Shown: piece by piece, positions 1 through 6,580 of the stretch | Layout: each line of letters opens with the position of its first letter | How positions within the stretch are numbered: the first letter of the stretch is position 1 | Origin: Draconibacterium orientale | GTDB taxonomy: Bacteria; Bacteroidota; Bacteroidia; Bacteroidales; UBA12170 | Reading direction: 5' to 3' | Assembly: GCA_020718315.1 (NCBI GenBank) | Contig: DYSK01000076.1 | Coordinates: forward strand, 1 to 10,825 | Length of the DNA stretch: 10,825 nt | Program-made: the position numbers and the translations under genes | Notes under the pieces: model-generated | Told to the model about the DNA's origin: nothing | Seen by the model: the letters and a program-made list of their open reading frames with translations, nothing else | Database searches by the model: none

Positions 1-200
1 AGTTTTCGTGCAGTGGCACTTATTGCAGAAACTCTACCTTTTCTGAAATTTATTCTTTGAAAAAAATCACGCAGTGGCGTTGAATCTTTCAAATTACCAA
101 TGGCATTGGCTGCATTTCGGAGAGCTATTTTAAGTCCTTCTTCTATTGCTATCAGCCCAACAGAAACAAAAAATGCCGATTCCATTTCTAAAATCGGCAT
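1..200 (-). pseudogene. IS110-family transposase C-terminal remnant (runs off window)
   Basis: On the minus strand one frame stays open from a possible ATG at 200 (second ATG at 185) to the window edge. Its inner part reads GLKIALRNAANAIGNLKDS, then TPLRDFFQRINFRKGRVSAI and SATARK. This resembles the conserved C-terminal region of IS110-family (DEDD) transposases, where an ALRxAAN segment is followed by FFxRIxxRKGR and xATARKLA. The large N-terminal catalytic part is absent. The transposase-like text begins near 137; the codons between about 140 and 200 lie in the ssb terminator and do not look like transposase, so the ATG is probably accidental. I read this as a 5'-truncated remnant of an insertion sequence lying behind ssb. 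The 3' end and any terminal repeat are outside the window. Family assignment is from remembered motif pattern, not a search. Confidence 0.65.
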
Positions 201-201
201 T
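168..201 (-). terminator. Intrinsic terminator of ssb
   Basis: A perfect 10-bp stem pairs 172-181 with 192-201 (AATGCCGATT / AATCGGCATT) around a 10-nt loop. On the minus strand it is followed by TTTTGTTT. It starts 19 nt after the ssb stop codon, in the right orientation for a factor-independent terminator. Confidence 0.8.
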
Positions 202-219
202 CAATTATTCGGTATTTGC

Positions 220-561
220 CTAGTTTTCTTTTTTACTCAGGATAAGCAGGTCGTGTACCACAATTTCGGTTGTGTAGCGCTTTACGCCGTCTTTGTCTTC
301 GTACTGTCCGTAAACCAGTTTTCCGGCTACCATCACTTCCATGCCTTTTTTCAAATATTTTTCGGCTACCGTTGCGTTGCCATTCCATGCCAATATTTTG
401 TGCCATTGGGTATCGCTTACTTTTTTGCCGTCTTTGTCGGTGTAATTGTCTGATGTAGCTAACGAAAAACGCGCTACTTTGCTGTCGGAGTTGAGGGTTT
501 TAACTTCTGGATCGGCGCCCAAATGGCCAATCAATTGAACTTGATTTCTTAAATTTTTCAT
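220..561 (-). CDS. ssb: Single-stranded DNA-binding protein, short form (113 aa)
   Basis: This is an OB-fold SSB that coats single-stranded DNA in replication, repair or recombination. The N-terminus MKNLRNQVQLIGHLGADPEV, the central WHKILAWNGNATVAEKYLKKG and the later GKLVYGQYEDKDGVKRY are standard SSB segments; aromatic residues there stack on bases. The protein stops at about residue 113 with LILSKKEN, directly after the OB fold. It lacks the Gly/Pro-rich linker and the acidic DDDIPF-like tip that recruits partner proteins in full-length SSBs. Short SSB paralogues of this size are common in Bacteroidota, so I see no frameshift or damage. The open frame extends upstream to 660, but that part does not look like SSB and lies upstream of the likely -7 element at 636-643, so the ATG at 561 is preferred. 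The gene is probably monocistronic, with its own terminator. Confidence 0.93.
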   Translation of the reverse strand: MKNLRNQVQLIGHLGADPEVKTLNSDSKVARFSLATSDNYTDKDGKKVSDTQWHKILAWNGNATVAEKYLKKGMEVMVAGKLVYGQYEDKDGVKRYTTEIVVHDLLILSKKEN

Positions 562-635
562 GATGTTTAATTTTTTTTCTGATGATAACCCAACGAGATG
601 CCTTCGGCGGAATCCCGTTTGAATTCCTGTTGATG

Positions 636-643
636 CAAAAGTA
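636..643 (-). promoter_or_regulatory. Putative ssb promoter -7 element
   Basis: The minus strand reads TACTTTTG, an exact match to the Bacteroidota -7 consensus TAnnTTTG. It predicts a transcript start near 629 and a leader of about 68 nt. No well-spaced -33 TTG is visible; the nearest (658-660) leaves only 14 bp. The site supports translation starting at 561. Confidence 0.5.
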
Positions 644-672
644 AAACGACCGCTACACAAGATTCGGTTATT

Positions 673-710
673 AAACGTTTGTATTCGTTTATAAACGGGA
701 ATACACGTTT
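673..710. repeat. 10-bp-phased CGTTT boxes with central palindrome
   Basis: CGTTT occurs at 676, 686 and 706, steps of exactly 10 and 20 bp, on the same face of the helix. The inverse AAACG at 673-677 and 693-697 creates two palindromes: AAACGTTT (673-680) and CGTTTATAAACG (686-697). The hexamers GTATTC (681-686) and GAATAC (699-704) flank the centre. The cluster lies about 33 bp upstream of the ssb -7 element, a position suited to a regulator-binding site. The protein that would bind is unknown. Confidence 0.4.
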
Positions 711-764
711 TAATATTTATTAATCAGTACGTTGAAATTTTTGCGAAAGAAATAAATTTTTATG

Positions 765-789
765 AAAAAAAGCTGCTTTAAGAAAGTAG
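765..789 (-). terminator. Terminator-like hairpin without an obvious gene
   Basis: Positions 773-779 pair with 783-789 (CTGCTTT / AAAGTAG, one G-T pair) around a 3-nt loop. Read on the minus strand, the stem is followed after one C by seven Ts (765-771). No minus-strand gene lies just upstream, so it may stop antisense transcription entering the ssb promoter, or be chance in AT-rich DNA. Confidence 0.25.
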
Positions 790-881
790 TCACAGATTTT
801 TTCCACAATATCCAACCGAAGGCGAAAATTCTCGACAAATTTTAGACCTTTGTCGCAAGCATTTCTATAAAAAAACCAAAC

Positions 882-1424
882 ATGACAAAAAAACGACTTC
901 CTACTACCAATTCGGAAAATTTCAAGGCGTGTTTTAAGCGTAATTTATTGAACTTTTTTCCGGCCTACCGCGGAACAGGAGCCCGGGCAATTTTTCTTTC
1001 GAGCGATTTTAAAGAAGTACAAATACGACTAAGCTTGAATTGGCGAACAAGAAATTATGTGGGAACCATCTTTGGCGGAAGTATGTATGCCGCCGCCGAT
1101 CCCATTTATATGATTCAGTTGATCGAGCTGTTGGGAAAAGAATATGTGGTGTGGGACAAATCGGCTTCCATTCGGTTTATCAGGCCGGGAAACCAAACGC
1201 TTTATGCTCAGTTTATTGTGTCCGACGAATTGATAGAACAGATAAAAACAGAAGTGGCCGAAAAGCAGGAAATGGATTTAACGCTTGATGTGAATTATGT
1301 GGATAGAAGCGGAAAGGCGTATGCCACTGTGAGTAAAGTCTTGTATATTGCTGAAAAGAATTTTTATAAAAGCAAAAAAGCCAATCGCAAAAACGAAGTA
1401 GCTCCTAAAAAATCTGAAGTTTAG
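882..1424 (+). CDS. DUF4442 hotdog-fold protein, putative thioesterase (180 aa)
   Basis: The protein matches the DUF4442 family of the hotdog-fold superfamily, whose better-known members are acyl-CoA thioesterases of the PaaI/YiiD type. The conserved core lies at about residues 45-105: LNWRTRNYVGTIFGGSMYAA followed by ADPIYMIQL, then VVWDKSASIRFIRPG. The long GTIFGG-containing stretch corresponds to the central hotdog helix region. The family function is not well established, so an acyl-thioester substrate is an inference. The last 20 or so residues are Lys-rich (KKANRKNEVAPKKSEV) and probably disordered. No signal peptide or membrane segment is seen, so it should be cytoplasmic. It lies 56 bp before guaD on the same strand with no clear promoter between, so the two are probably co-transcribed. 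The ATG at 882 has an A-rich leader and no Shine-Dalgarno site, as usual for Bacteroidota. Confidence 0.8.
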   Translation: MTKKRLPTTNSENFKACFKRNLLNFFPAYRGTGARAIFLSSDFKEVQIRLSLNWRTRNYVGTIFGGSMYAAADPIYMIQLIELLGKEYVVWDKSASIRFIRPGNQTLYAQFIVSDELIEQIKTEVAEKQEMDLTLDVNYVDRSGKAYATVSKVLYIAEKNFYKSKKANRKNEVAPKKSEV

Positions 1425-1480
1425 AAAAACAATACGAATGGATTTATTGTATTTTTACTCGTATTAAGCTGATAAAAACA

Positions 1481-2764
1481 ATGATCAGAAAAGAAACTCT
1501 TGCAGTACAAGGAAATATTCTTCATTTTTTGTCGGAAGACGAAATGATTTTCATTCCAAACGGCGTTTTGTATATCGAAAATGGCAAAATAAATAAGATT
1601 GGAACAGCAAAAGAAATCCTTCCAAGGTTAAAAAGCGGCGTTCTAATAAAAAAATATACCGACAGGCTCATCCTTCCCGGATTTATCGATGGCCATGTTC
1701 ATGCTGTGCAAACCAATGCGATTGCTTCCTACGGAAAACGATTGCTCGAATGGCTCGAAATGTATGTTTTCCCGTTGGAAACAAAATTCGAAGACAAAGA
1801 TTTTGCGTGCCAAAACATTCGCTTTTTTCTGCATCAATTGTTGAAAAACGGAACCACCACCGCCGCCGTATTTCCGAGTCGCCATTTGCAAGCTACCTCC
1901 ATCTTGTTTGAAGAAGCGAATGCGCTAAACATGCGTTTGTTGAGCGGGAAAACCTCTATGGACCGAAACGCTCCGCCATCGCTCTGCGACAAAACAGAAC
2001 AAAGCTATTCGGAAAACGAGCAGCTCCTCTTGGCGATAGACGAAAAATTCAGAACCAATTATATCCTAACACCTCGTTTTGCCATTACCAGTTCCGAAAA
2101 ACAACTGGAGGCGCTCAGCAATTTCAAAAAAAAATACCCAAATACGGCTGTTCAAACGCATGTTTCAGAAAATAGAGAAGAGGTTGAAGCCGTAAAAAAA
2201 CTTTTCCCAAGTGCCAAAAGCTACCTTGATGTGTACGATAATTATGGCTTTTTAGGAAAAGGAAGCTTGATGGCTCACGCTATTTATTTGGAAGAAGAAG
2301 AATGGCAGCGTTTGGCCGAAACACAAACGTCGATTGTACATTGTCCTTCGTCGAACTTGTTTTTAGGTTCCGGTTTGTTTAATCTGCAAAAATGCAGAGA
2401 CTATGCCATTCCATTGGCTTTGGGAAGCGATGTGGGCGCAGGAACCAGCTTTTCGATGTTCAAAATTGCGGCGGATGCTTACAAAGTGGCAGCGCTGCAA
2501 AAAATGGAATTTACAGCAAAATACGCTTTTTATCTTCTTACACTTGGTGGAGCCAAAGCACTGAATCAAGAGGCGTTTATTGGCAATTTCGAAATAGGAA
2601 AAGAAGCCGATTTTCTGGTTTTGGATCCAATGGCAACCGATTTAATGAAAGCGCGTTTGAGCGAAGCAAATTCGATCGAAGAAATCTTGTTTGTACTGAT
2701 GATGCTTGGCGATGAACGCACTATTGAAGCCGTTTATTTGCAAGGAAAAAGAGTGCTTTTTTAA
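1481..2764 (+). CDS. guaD: Guanine deaminase (427 aa)
   Basis: This amidohydrolase-superfamily enzyme should convert guanine to xanthine and ammonia (EC 3.5.4.3), a cytoplasmic purine-salvage or catabolic step. Metal ligands can be read in order: HVH at residues 72-74 in PGFIDGHVHAVQ, His227 in QTHVSE, His266 in SLMAHAIYL and Asp317 in LGSDVGAGTS. Glu230, three residues after His227, fits the catalytic Glu. TPRFAITSS near 197-205 and HCPSSNLFLGSG near 287-298 are typical of guanine deaminases rather than other amidohydrolases. The length is normal for the family. All catalytic residues are present, so it should be active on a single zinc. It sits between the DUF4442 gene and a glycosyltransferase, with 56 bp and 15 bp spacings, so co-transcription is likely although no shared pathway is apparent. 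Chlorohydrolase-type substrates are a less likely alternative. Confidence 0.9.
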   Translation: MIRKETLAVQGNILHFLSEDEMIFIPNGVLYIENGKINKIGTAKEILPRLKSGVLIKKYTDRLILPGFIDGHVHAVQTNAIASYGKRLLEWLEMYVFPLETKFEDKDFACQNIRFFLHQLLKNGTTTAAVFPSRHLQATSILFEEANALNMRLLSGKTSMDRNAPPSLCDKTEQSYSENEQLLLAIDEKFRTNYILTPRFAITSSEKQLEALSNFKKKYPNTAVQTHVSENREEVEAVKKLFPSAKSYLDVYDNYGFLGKGSLMAHAIYLEEEEWQRLAETQTSIVHCPSSNLFLGSGLFNLQKCRDYAIPLALGSDVGAGTSFSMFKIAADAYKVAALQKMEFTAKYAFYLLTLGGAKALNQEAFIGNFEIGKEADFLVLDPMATDLMKARLSEANSIEEILFVLMMLGDERTIEAVYLQGKRVLF

Positions 2765-2779
2765 TCAAAACCACTCGCT

Positions 2780-3985
2780 ATGCGCATCTTAGTTCTGAGC
2801 AATAAAATTCCCTATCCGGCCATTGATGGCGGATCCATTGCTACACTAAATCTGAGTTTGTCGCTGGCCGAAAAAGACAACGAAATAACGGTTTTGGCCA
2901 TGAATACGGCAAAACATTATTTTCCGCTAAACGAAGTTCCTCCGCACATACTAAAATCGATAAATCTAAAAACAGTCGATGTTTTGGCAAAGATTCGGTT
3001 TTGGGGAATTTTGAAAAACTTCTTTTTCTCACAAGCGGCTTATGCCGTAGAGCGATTTCATAGTTCGGCTTTTCAAATCGAATTAATGGCTGTTTTAAAA
3101 GCTCAAAACTTTGATATTGTGCAACTTGAAGGATTGTATTTGGGCATGTATATTCCGGCAATTCGCGCACACAGCAAAGCTAAAATCGTTTATAGGGCTC
3201 ATAACCTAGAGTTTGAAATATGGAATCGAGCGGCTGAGCGTAGCCGAGGAATCAAAAAATGGTATTTAAAGACGCTTTCCATGCGTTTGGAAAAATTCGA
3301 AAAGGAGTGTTTGACAAAATACGATGCCGTTCTTCCAATCAGTTCAAAAGATGCTCAATGGTTTGATCGGCAAAATCCCACACTGAAAACGCAAATTGTT
3401 CCGGCCGGAATAAATCGCGATTTTAAGAAAACAGAAGACAAGGAAATCGCATTCGATTTATTTCATATCGGGGCTTTAGACTGGCTGCCAAATCAGGAAG
3501 GATTGCTGTGGTTTTTTGAGCAAGTGTGGCCGGCGATTCACCAGCAACATCCCGACCTTCGTTTTTATCTTGCAGGGCGAAATGCTTCAAAAGACATGCA
3601 GAATTTGAAATTGCCCAATCTTCATTTTTTGGGCGAAATTGCAGATGCGCAAGAATTTATGCTTTCGCATAAGATAATGATTGTTCCTTTGTTTTCGGGA
3701 AGCGGAATGCGAATCAAAATCATCGAAGCCATGGCGTTGGGAAAAGCGGTTATATCCACTTCCTTGGGCTTGGAAGGAAACAGCGCAAAAAACAACCTGG
3801 AAGTTTTGGTTGCCGATACCAAAGAAGAATTTATTGCCCGAATAAACGAATTAATCAATAAACCAAACCGGGTTAAGCAAATTGGAAATGCCGCTTCCAC
3901 TTTTGTTTACAACACTTTTGATCAGCAAGAAATCTCCAATAAACTGCTAAGCTTTTACGCGAGCCTGATTCAGGAAAATGAATAA
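2780..3985 (+). CDS. GT4-type (GT-B fold) glycosyltransferase (401 aa)
   Basis: The protein has the two-domain layout of GT-B glycosyltransferases. The N-terminal acceptor domain starts MRILVLSNKIPYPAIDGGS, with the Gly-rich loop at about 17-18. The C-terminal nucleotide-sugar domain starts near GALDWLPNQEGLLWF (231-245). It contains PLFSGSGMRIKIIEAMALGK at about 303-322, the donor-binding region. Of the EX7E motif only the second Glu (316) is present; the first position is Ser308, as is usual in the SGMRIK subgroup of GT4. No signal peptide or clear membrane helix is seen, so it probably acts at the cytoplasmic membrane face. Donor and acceptor cannot be told from sequence; surface polysaccharide or glycolipid synthesis is an inference. 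It starts 15 bp after guaD and is the last gene of that operon. Confidence 0.88.
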   Translation: MRILVLSNKIPYPAIDGGSIATLNLSLSLAEKDNEITVLAMNTAKHYFPLNEVPPHILKSINLKTVDVLAKIRFWGILKNFFFSQAAYAVERFHSSAFQIELMAVLKAQNFDIVQLEGLYLGMYIPAIRAHSKAKIVYRAHNLEFEIWNRAAERSRGIKKWYLKTLSMRLEKFEKECLTKYDAVLPISSKDAQWFDRQNPTLKTQIVPAGINRDFKKTEDKEIAFDLFHIGALDWLPNQEGLLWFFEQVWPAIHQQHPDLRFYLAGRNASKDMQNLKLPNLHFLGEIADAQEFMLSHKIMIVPLFSGSGMRIKIIEAMALGKAVISTSLGLEGNSAKNNLEVLVADTKEEFIARINELINKPNRVKQIGNAASTFVYNTFDQQEISNKLLSFYASLIQENE

Positions 3986-4018
3986 TTGTATGTCGGTTCG
4001 GGCTTGTTGAAAACAAAT

Positions 4019-4040
4019 CAGAACAACTATTCTGTTTTTT
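4019..4040 (+). terminator. Probable terminator after the glycosyltransferase gene
   Basis: CAGAA (4019-4023) pairs with TTCTG (4030-4034) around a 6-nt loop and is followed by six Ts. It lies 34 nt after the stop codon in the plus orientation. The stem is short. A second weak hairpin, CTCAA 4077-4081 with TTGAG 4091-4095 followed by TTTT, could act as backup between the two convergent operons. Confidence 0.5.
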
Positions 4041-4099
4041 ATTTCGGCAGCTTCGATCTTGTCGCTTTACTTTTTCCTCAACTCTTTTGTTTGAGTTTT

Positions 4100-4804
4100 C
4101 TATTCTGTAATCAGCTTAAAGCCAACGCCATGCACATTTAAAATTTCGATAGTTGGATCGTCTTTCAGGTATTTACGCAATTTAGTCACATACACATCCA
4201 TACTCCGGGCGTTGAAATAACTGTCGTCGTGCCAGATATGTTTCAAAGCTTCACTTCTATCGAGTGTTTCGTTTTTGCGGTGACAAAGCATCTTCAACAA
4301 CTCTGCTTCTTTTGAAGTGAGTTTATGACTTTCGCCTTCGGCCGACAGAATATGGCGAGTTACATCGAATGAAAATTTTCCAATTGTGAAAATTTCTTTG
4401 TTTGCATTGGATTTGTGCATTTGGGTTCTCCGCAAAATGGCCTCTATTCTGGCCAAAAGTTCTTCCATGCTGAAAGGTTTGCTCAGGTAATCGTCGGCGC
4501 CGAGTTTAAAACCTTCCATTTTATCTTCGGGAAGCGATTTTGCTGTTAGAAATAAAATTGGCACTTCTTTATCTAGTTCTCGAACTTCGCGCGCCAAAGT
4601 AAAGCCGTCTTTGATGGGCATCATCACGTCTAAAATCAAAAAATCGTAGTGATCCATTTTAAACTCATCAAGGGCTTCTTTTCCATTTACGCGAAGTGTT
4701 GTCTTGAATTTTTTGGCGTCGAGGTAGGCTTTTAAAACCGTTCCTAGATTTTTATCGTCTTCGGCCAATAAAATTTTAATATCTTTAATTTCCATTGTAT
4801 GCAT
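4100..4804 (-). CDS. rprY: OmpR-family response regulator, RprY-like (234 aa)
   Basis: This is a DNA-binding response regulator. The receiver domain spans about residues 8-123: acidic pocket Glu15-Asp16-Asp17, phospho-acceptor Asp59 in FLILDVMMP, switch Thr87 in LFLTAKS, and Lys109 in YLSKPFSMEEL. A winged-helix OmpR/PhoB domain follows (about 137-232), with KLTSKEAELLKMLCH and the recognition region FNARSMDVYVTKLRKYL. These segments resemble Bacteroides RprY. All phosphorylation residues are intact. The gene overlaps the kinase stop codon by 20 nt if it starts at 4804, or by 11 nt if it starts at the second ATG (4795), which gives MEIKDIKILLAEDD and fits the family equally well. Translational coupling with the kinase is likely. 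OmpR/PhoB-type regulators bind direct repeats near one helical turn apart, and such repeats lie upstream of this operon at 6291-6326. Confidence 0.9.
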   Translation of the reverse strand: MHTMEIKDIKILLAEDDKNLGTVLKAYLDAKKFKTTLRVNGKEALDEFKMDHYDFLILDVMMPIKDGFTLAREVRELDKEVPILFLTAKSLPEDKMEGFKLGADDYLSKPFSMEELLARIEAILRRTQMHKSNANKEIFTIGKFSFDVTRHILSAEGESHKLTSKEAELLKMLCHRKNETLDRSEALKHIWHDDSYFNARSMDVYVTKLRKYLKDDPTIEILNVHGVGFKLITE

Positions 4805-6239
4805 TTTTTAGTGTAGAATTAAATGGCAAATATATACTGAATTGACTTCCTTTTTTAAGTTCGCTTTCCAGGGTAATCTTTCCTTGGTGTTTTTCGACAA
4901 TCGTTTTTACGTAGCTCAACCCCAAACCAAATCCTTTTACATTGTGAATATTGCCGGTTGGAACACGAAACAGTTTTTCAAAAACCTTTTTTTGGTTCGA
5001 TTTACTAATGCCGATACCGTTATCTTGTATTGAAAATAAAATTCCTTGGGCAATATTTTTGGTAGAAATATGAATGATTGGTGCCCAAGGCGTGTATTTA
5101 TTCGCATTGTCGAGCAGGTTGAAAATAATGTTGGTAATATGGACGCGATCGGCTTGAATAACGGCTTGTTTGGCTTTTAGCTCTTCAAAGATAACACCTC
5201 CTTTTTTTTCAATTTGCAAATTAATCTTAGAAATGGCATCGGTTAAAGCCTCGTGGATATTTACGTTTTCAATTTTAAGACTTATTTCGCCTTTCTGTAA
5301 ACGAGCACTTTGCAGAATTTTTTCGGCCATGCCGGCCAATCGGCCATTTTCTTCAGAAATAACTCTGATATACGAATCGTAAACACCGGGAGTTTTTATG
5401 ATGTCTTTGTCGGACAATGCCTCGCAAGCAAGCGAAATGGTCGAAATGGGCGTCTTGAATTCGTGCGTCATATTGTTGATGAAATCGTTGCGGATTTCAG
5501 AAACCTTTTTTTGGCGAAAAACGGTGCTCACCACATAGGTAAACGAAAAAATGATGGCGGAAATCAAAAAAGCCGATATGGCGAGCAAGAGCCACAATCG
5601 CGTGATTAAAAACTGTTGTTCGTAAGGGAAATAAACCATCAACAAATCGCGTGGCGAAAAAACATCGCTCGGAAAAAGGATAAATCTAAACCCCGATTGA
5701 AGGACTTCTTTTGGGTATTTTCCTGTTTTTTGCAATACCAGCTTGTTTCTTTCCGGGCTGTAAACAGCAAACTCGTACTTTGTATTGATATCGGCCGAAC
5801 GAAACTGTCGTTTTAAAAGCGAATCAACCAAAGCAATGCTGAGGCGGTTTTCGACCGAATTGTTTAGTTTTTTTGATTGAGAAAAAAGATTCTCGATAAT
5901 TCGTTGCGAACTGAATCCGCTATTGTTTATTTCGGAAATATTTGGGCTGACACTAAAATTCAATAAACTGGAAATAAGCGACTGGTTAAGCGAATCGATT
6001 GATCTGTTGAGCAAGAGTTTGTTCTGTGCCAACAACTCTTTTTGTTGAGTATAAGTCATGGCGCGGTCTATTCGCTCCAAATCGTAAATGGCATTGGTGA
6101 TTGCTGCATCCACGTCCCGATTAAAGATGGCCTGTTTAACCATGATGGCGTTTTTGATCCAATAAACCTGAATTACCATCAAGCTTATAAGCGCAAACGA
6201 CATAAGTGTTATGATTAAATAAATGACTTTCTTGTTCAA
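4785..6239 (-). CDS. rprX: Membrane sensor histidine kinase, RprX-like (484 aa)
   Basis: This is the partner kinase of the overlapping response regulator. A first membrane helix lies at about residues 5-27, an extracytoplasmic sensor region of about 190 residues follows, and a second helix lies at about 221-246. No HAMP domain is apparent: a short basic linker (FRQKKVSEIRND) leads straight to the phospho-accepting H-box, with His259 in NNMTHEFKTPIS. The ATP-binding domain has the N-box with Asn374 and Asn378 in FNLLDNANKY, the G1 box with Asp406 in QDNGIGIS, and the Gly-rich lid GFGLGLSYVK at 436-445. All catalytic motifs are intact, so kinase activity is expected. The signal sensed is unknown. 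A TAnnTTTG -7 element lies just upstream and the gene leads a two-gene operon. The name rprX is based on the neighbour pairing and general resemblance to the Bacteroides system. Confidence 0.88.
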   Translation of the reverse strand: MNKKVIYLIITLMSFALISLMVIQVYWIKNAIMVKQAIFNRDVDAAITNAIYDLERIDRAMTYTQQKELLAQNKLLLNRSIDSLNQSLISSLLNFSVSPNISEINNSGFSSQRIIENLFSQSKKLNNSVENRLSIALVDSLLKRQFRSADINTKYEFAVYSPERNKLVLQKTGKYPKEVLQSGFRFILFPSDVFSPRDLLMVYFPYEQQFLITRLWLLLAISAFLISAIIFSFTYVVSTVFRQKKVSEIRNDFINNMTHEFKTPISTISLACEALSDKDIIKTPGVYDSYIRVISEENGRLAGMAEKILQSARLQKGEISLKIENVNIHEALTDAISKINLQIEKKGGVIFEELKAKQAVIQADRVHITNIIFNLLDNANKYTPWAPIIHISTKNIAQGILFSIQDNGIGISKSNQKKVFEKLFRVPTGNIHNVKGFGLGLSYVKTIVEKHQGKITLESELKKGSQFSIYLPFNSTLKNAYNGN

Positions 6240-6256
6240 TTTTGAGTATTTTTGAG

Positions 6257-6264
6257 CAAAGATA
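6257..6264 (-). promoter_or_regulatory. Putative rprXY promoter -7 element
   Basis: The minus strand reads TATCTTTG, an exact TAnnTTTG match, predicting a start about 10-12 nt before the kinase ATG. No TTG -33 element occurs at normal distance. Phased TTTAAC boxes begin 26 bp upstream instead, which fits an activator-dependent promoter. Confidence 0.5.
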
Positions 6265-6290
6265 GCCGCGAAACGGCTTGTAAATAGGGC

Positions 6291-6326
6291 TTTAACTTTC
6301 TTTAACGCTTATTAAATACCCTTAAC
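6291..6326 (-). promoter_or_regulatory. Four TTTAAC-like boxes at 10-bp steps: candidate RprY site
   Basis: Hexamers begin at 6291 (TTTAAC), 6301 (TTTAAC), 6311 (ATTAAA) and 6321 (CTTAAC), each exactly one helical turn from the next. On the coding strand of the kinase they read GTTAAA or close variants. They lie 26-62 bp upstream of the -7 element, the usual place for an OmpR/PhoB-type activator on a promoter lacking a -33 box. The position before the rprXY-like operon suggests autoregulation; this is inferred. Confidence 0.45.
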
Positions 6327-6362
6327 AAAATCCCGCTCTTTTCGGTTGTATTTTTGTCGAAG

Positions 6363-6475
6363 TAATTGAAAGAATTTTCTCATAGTTCAAGAAATTAGTA
6401 AAAGGTAGATTTTTTAGTAAATTTTGATTTTTAGTTTGAAAAAGAGTGTTGTTGGCAGACATCGCTCTTTTTTGT
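6363..6475 (+). ncRNA. Candidate small RNA of about 110 nt
   Basis: A TAnnTTTG match (TATTTTTG, 6349-6356) without a clear -33 is followed about 85 nt later by a strong intrinsic terminator at 6439-6473. No ORF of note lies between, and the gene upstream is on the other strand, so the terminator must end something other than a known mRNA. The body is AT-rich and shows no recognised RNA family. Alternatives are a leftover terminator from a lost gene or a block against antisense transcription into rprX. Confidence 0.3.
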
Positions 6476-6480
6476 TTTTG
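6439..6480 (+). terminator. Strong intrinsic terminator not preceded by a gene
   Basis: Positions 6439-6453 pair with 6458-6472: 15 steps with one U-U mismatch and two G-U pairs, closed by a GGCA tetraloop. The outer helix is AAAAAGAG / CTCTTTTT. The T run continues on the plus strand (TTTTTTGTTTTTG), so plus is the likely working orientation. Confidence 0.6.
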
Positions 6481-6580
6481 GGAGTCAAGCTATACCGTTG
6501 AATTCTTTACAACAATCCGGTTTTCGCTATTTCCCGATGAAATTGAAACAAATCCGCAAATCAGAAAAACAGAAAATGAC

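Larger units (their letters stand above)
562..881. other. 320-bp intergenic region between ssb and the DUF4442 gene
   Basis: This divergent interval holds the ssb -7 element (636-643) and a cluster of CGTTT boxes at 676-710. It also holds a minus-strand hairpin with a T run (765-789). Close to the plus-strand gene there is only an imperfect -7 candidate, GACCTTTG at 845-852 (7 of 8 positions), and no good -33. I see no convincing small ORF or RNA gene here. Confidence 0.6.

Noticed and set aside
100..453. Plus-strand open frame of 117 codons with hydrophobic, Phe/Val-rich translation
   Set aside because: It lies antisense to ssb and its terminator; the composition is what antisense reading of an SSB gives, and the SSB frame is clearly real.
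562..660. N-terminal extension of the SSB frame
   Set aside because: The residues do not resemble SSB and the likely -7 element at 636-643 lies inside it; the ATG at 561 gives the normal SSB N-terminus.
1431..1465. Inverted repeat AATACGA / TCGTATT between the DUF4442 gene and guaD
   Set aside because: The 7-bp stem has a 21-nt loop and no T run after it, so it is not a convincing terminator or operator.
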